From assembly GCA_030833605.1 (NCBI GenBank), contig JAURGV010000114.1, positions 1-7,323 on the forward strand: a stretch of 7,323 bases of DNA. The letters are read 5' to 3'. This document shows positions 5,576 through 7,323 of this stretch, piece by piece; the first letter of the stretch is position 1; each line of letters opens with the position of its first letter. The position numbers were made by a program, and so were the translations under genes. The DNA comes from Rhodothermales bacterium (GTDB lineage: Bacteria > Bacteroidota > Rhodothermia > Rhodothermales > UBA10348). Below the pieces are notes generated by a model. That model was not told the origin of the DNA. It saw only the letters and a program-made list of their open reading frames with translations, and made no database searches.

Positions 5576-7323
5576 ATGCGGTCTCTCGCACGTCTAAATT
5601 TTTATTATTGGAAATACAAACACCTTTTTATCCCGGGTTTGTTATGTGCGGTGGCCTCTTCGGCCTTCGCCATTATTGTACCAATGGTGGTGCGCCAGGC
5701 GGTTGATAGCATTCCTCGTTTTGTAACGGCGTATAAAGCTTTCCAAGGCACACCGGTTGAAAATGGGCTTTACGGCGAGTTTTTTATGTCGTTGGCCTCC
5801 TTTGGCGCAATGATCATTCTTCTGAGTATTGGAAGTGGGATATTTTCCTTTTTGATGAGGCAAACGGTCGTAGTGGCATCTCGTCACATTGAATACGACT
5901 TACGGAATCAATTGTACGAAAAGCTGCAGTTGCTTTCTCAAGACTTCTATATGCAATATCCCACCGGGGACATTATTACCCGAAGCACGAGCGATATTGA
6001 GCAAGTTCGGCGATATATAGGCCCTGCGATCATGTATACAACGCGCGCCGTGGTCACCATTGCGGTTGCTGTGACCGTTATGTTTGTTATTTCGCCCAAA
6101 CTAACGTGGTATACACTCATTCCTATGCCTCTTTTGGCATTTTCGGTTTTTATCGTAGCCGACATGGTGCACTCGCGCAGTGATATTCTGCAGAAACAGT
6201 ATTCCGTGTTAACCTCCAAAGTGCAAGAAGCCGTTTCTGGTATTCGGGTGTTAAAAGCCTATGTCAGAGAAGATGCAGAAGCGGAGGCTTTTGACGCCGA
6301 AAGCGCTGAGTATCGGGTTAAAAGTTTGGATTTAGCGTGGATTGAAGCCGCTTGGAGACCCGTTTTCCTAACCCTGGTCGGTATGTCTACCATTATCGTG
6401 GTCTGGATAGGGGGGAGTTTGGCTATCGCTGGAGAGATTTCAATTGGAAATATCGCCGAGTACATCATATATGTATCCATGATGACCTGGCCGGTGGCGT
6501 CGATGGGATTCGTTATTACCATGGTGCAGCGGGCGGCAGCATCGATGACACGGTTAAATGATATTTTCGATGCTACTCCGTCCATTCTTACAACGGATAA
6601 AGAACTGGCCAGTCCAATCAAAGGCGAAATTACCTTCGATGCTGTTCGGTTTACGCATGAAAACAACGACAAGCCGGCTCTGGAAAACGTCTCTTTTACC
6701 GTACCTGCGGGCACTACATTCGCCATTGTCGGTCGTACCGGTGCCGGTAAAACAACGCTAGTTGAACTCATCCCTCGCCTGCTGGATGTCGAATCTGGAC
6801 GCTTGTTGATCGATGGAATCAACATTAAGGACATTCCGGTAGGCGAATTGCGCCGGGCCATCGGGTATGTGCCGCAAGACGTATTTCTGTTTTCAGAAAC
6901 TCTGGCAGAGAACATTTCCTTTGGTCAACTGGGAGCTCCGGTAGAGAAGATTGAACAAGCTGCTCTCGAGGCAGACATTCTTGCCAACATTGAATCGTTT
7001 GAAAAGGGGTTTGAAACGTTTGTTGGGGAGCGGGGGATCACGTTGTCAGGTGGACAAAAACAGCGCACATCCATCGCTCGCGCCCTGATCAGGGAGCCCA
7101 AAATATTGATTTTAGACGATGCGCTTTCGGCGGTTGACGTAGAGACGGAACGCACCATTTTAGGTCATTTAAAGTCGCATTTTGGCAAACGGACCATCGG
7201 AATTGTCAGCCATCGTATTTCAGCCGTTCAAGATGCTGATTTGATTATCGTATTGGATGACGGTAAAGTGATCGAGCAGGGTAATCATGCGTCTCTACTC
7301 GAAGAGGGAGGTTTTTATGCCTC
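5576..7323 (+). CDS. ABC exporter half-transporter, MdlA/YheI-like (degenerate-site subunit), 3' end cut by window edge
   Basis: The frame is open after TGA at 5522-5524. The ATG at 5576 is its first usable start and gives MRSLARLNFYYWKYKH, a normal exporter N-terminus, though with no clear Shine-Dalgarno sequence. The 582 codons seen cover almost the whole family length (about 580-620). Residues 17-320 form the six-helix type-1 exporter membrane domain, with TM1 near 17-39 and TM2 near 70-94. The nucleotide-binding domain follows: Walker A GRTGAGKTT (386-394), Q-loop Gln434, signature LSGGQ (490-494), Walker B ILILDD (510-515), H-loop His546. The residue after the Walker B Asp is Asp515, where a catalytic Glu is normal. 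Asp here is known in TM287, BmrC/YheI and MdlA-like subunits that pair with a catalytically competent partner. It would act in the inner membrane as a lipid or drug exporter; the substrate is unknown. It is transcribed away from the phosphatase. Confidence 0.93.
   Translation, partial: MRSLARLNFYYWKYKHLFIPGLLCAVASSAFAIIVPMVVRQAVDSIPRFVTAYKAFQGTPVENGLYGEFFMSLASFGAMIILLSIGSGIFSFLMRQTVVVASRHIEYDLRNQLYEKLQLLSQDFYMQYPTGDIITRSTSDIEQVRRYIGPAIMYTTRAVVTIAVAVTVMFVISPKLTWYTLIPMPLLAFSVFIVADMVHSRSDILQKQYSVLTSKVQEAVSGIRVLKAYVREDAEAEAFDAESAEYRVKSLDLAWIEAAWRPVFLTLVGMSTIIVVWIGGSLAIAGEISIGNIAEYIIYVSMMTWPVASMGFVITMVQRAAASMTRLNDIFDATPSILTTDKELASPIKGEITFDAVRFTHENNDKPALENVSFTVPAGTTFAIVGRTGAGKTTLVELIPRLLDVESGRLLIDGINIKDIPVGELRRAIGYVPQDVFLFSETLAENISFGQLGAPVEKIEQAALEADILANIESFEKGFETFVGERGITLSGGQKQRTSIARALIREPKILILDDALSAVDVETERTILGHLKSHFGKRTIGIVSHRISAVQDADLIIVLDDGKVIEQGNHASLLEEGGFYA

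Noticed and set aside
5521..5706. Short plus-strand frame overlapping the start of the ABC gene
   Set aside because: It lies in a different frame from the transporter, has no domain similarity, and its second half covers the TM1 coding region of the real gene.
6259..6915. 218-codon open frame on the minus strand inside the ABC transporter gene
   Set aside because: It is antisense to well-conserved ABC exporter motifs and its translation is Ser/Thr/Ala-rich without any family pattern.
1..7323. CRISPR array, transposase, integrase, tRNA, rRNA or toxin-antitoxin pair
   Set aside because: No regular direct repeats, no mobile-element protein motifs, no cloverleaf-like stretch and no small paired genes were found on either strand.

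Overview
The window looks like a chromosomal signalling neighbourhood from a Gram-negative, environmental bacterium of moderate GC. The protein styles fit the Rhodothermota/Balneolota part of the Bacteroidota-FCB assemblage: a Ser/Thr kinase fused to a FlgO/TolB-like domain and TPRs, a GAF-SpoIIE phosphatase, and an MdlA/YheI-type ABC half-transporter. Most starts have no Shine-Dalgarno sequence, which also fits. This placement is inferred from family style, not from a marker gene.

Layout. The left 5.4 kb is read on the minus strand and the right 1.75 kb on the plus strand. In minus-strand order there is first a 431-residue GAF-SpoIIE/PP2C phosphatase (4119-5414). A 113-residue STAS anti-sigma-factor antagonist follows (3688-4029), and then a strong intrinsic terminator (about 3588-3624). 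A new promoter (about 3537-3565) then drives a long PknB-type receptor kinase with three membrane segments and a TPR sensor-like C-terminus (418-3495). A small ABM-like (dimeric alpha-beta barrel) protein (1-388) follows 29 bases after the kinase and is cut by the left edge. Divergently from the phosphatase, on the plus strand, runs an ABC exporter half-transporter (5576-7323), cut by the right edge a few residues before its expected end.

How the genes fit together. The phosphatase and STAS protein are two of the three parts of an RsbU/SpoIIE-type partner-switching module. The third part, an RsbW-like HATPase anti-sigma or switch kinase, is not in the window. The neighbouring Hanks-type kinase could feed the same circuit, but that is inferred from position only. 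The ABC half-transporter carries Asp in place of the catalytic Glu after Walker B, the signature of the degenerate half of a heterodimeric exporter, so its partner gene is predicted just beyond the right edge.

The most notable anomaly is a single in-frame TGA at codon 119 of the kinase gene (3139-3141), just before the HRD catalytic loop. The rest of the roughly 1,025-codon frame is intact and well conserved in style. It is either a fresh nonsense mutation, a base-call error, or (least likely) a recoded stop. I found no mobile element, CRISPR array, tRNA or rRNA, and no clearly new defence or biosynthetic system.
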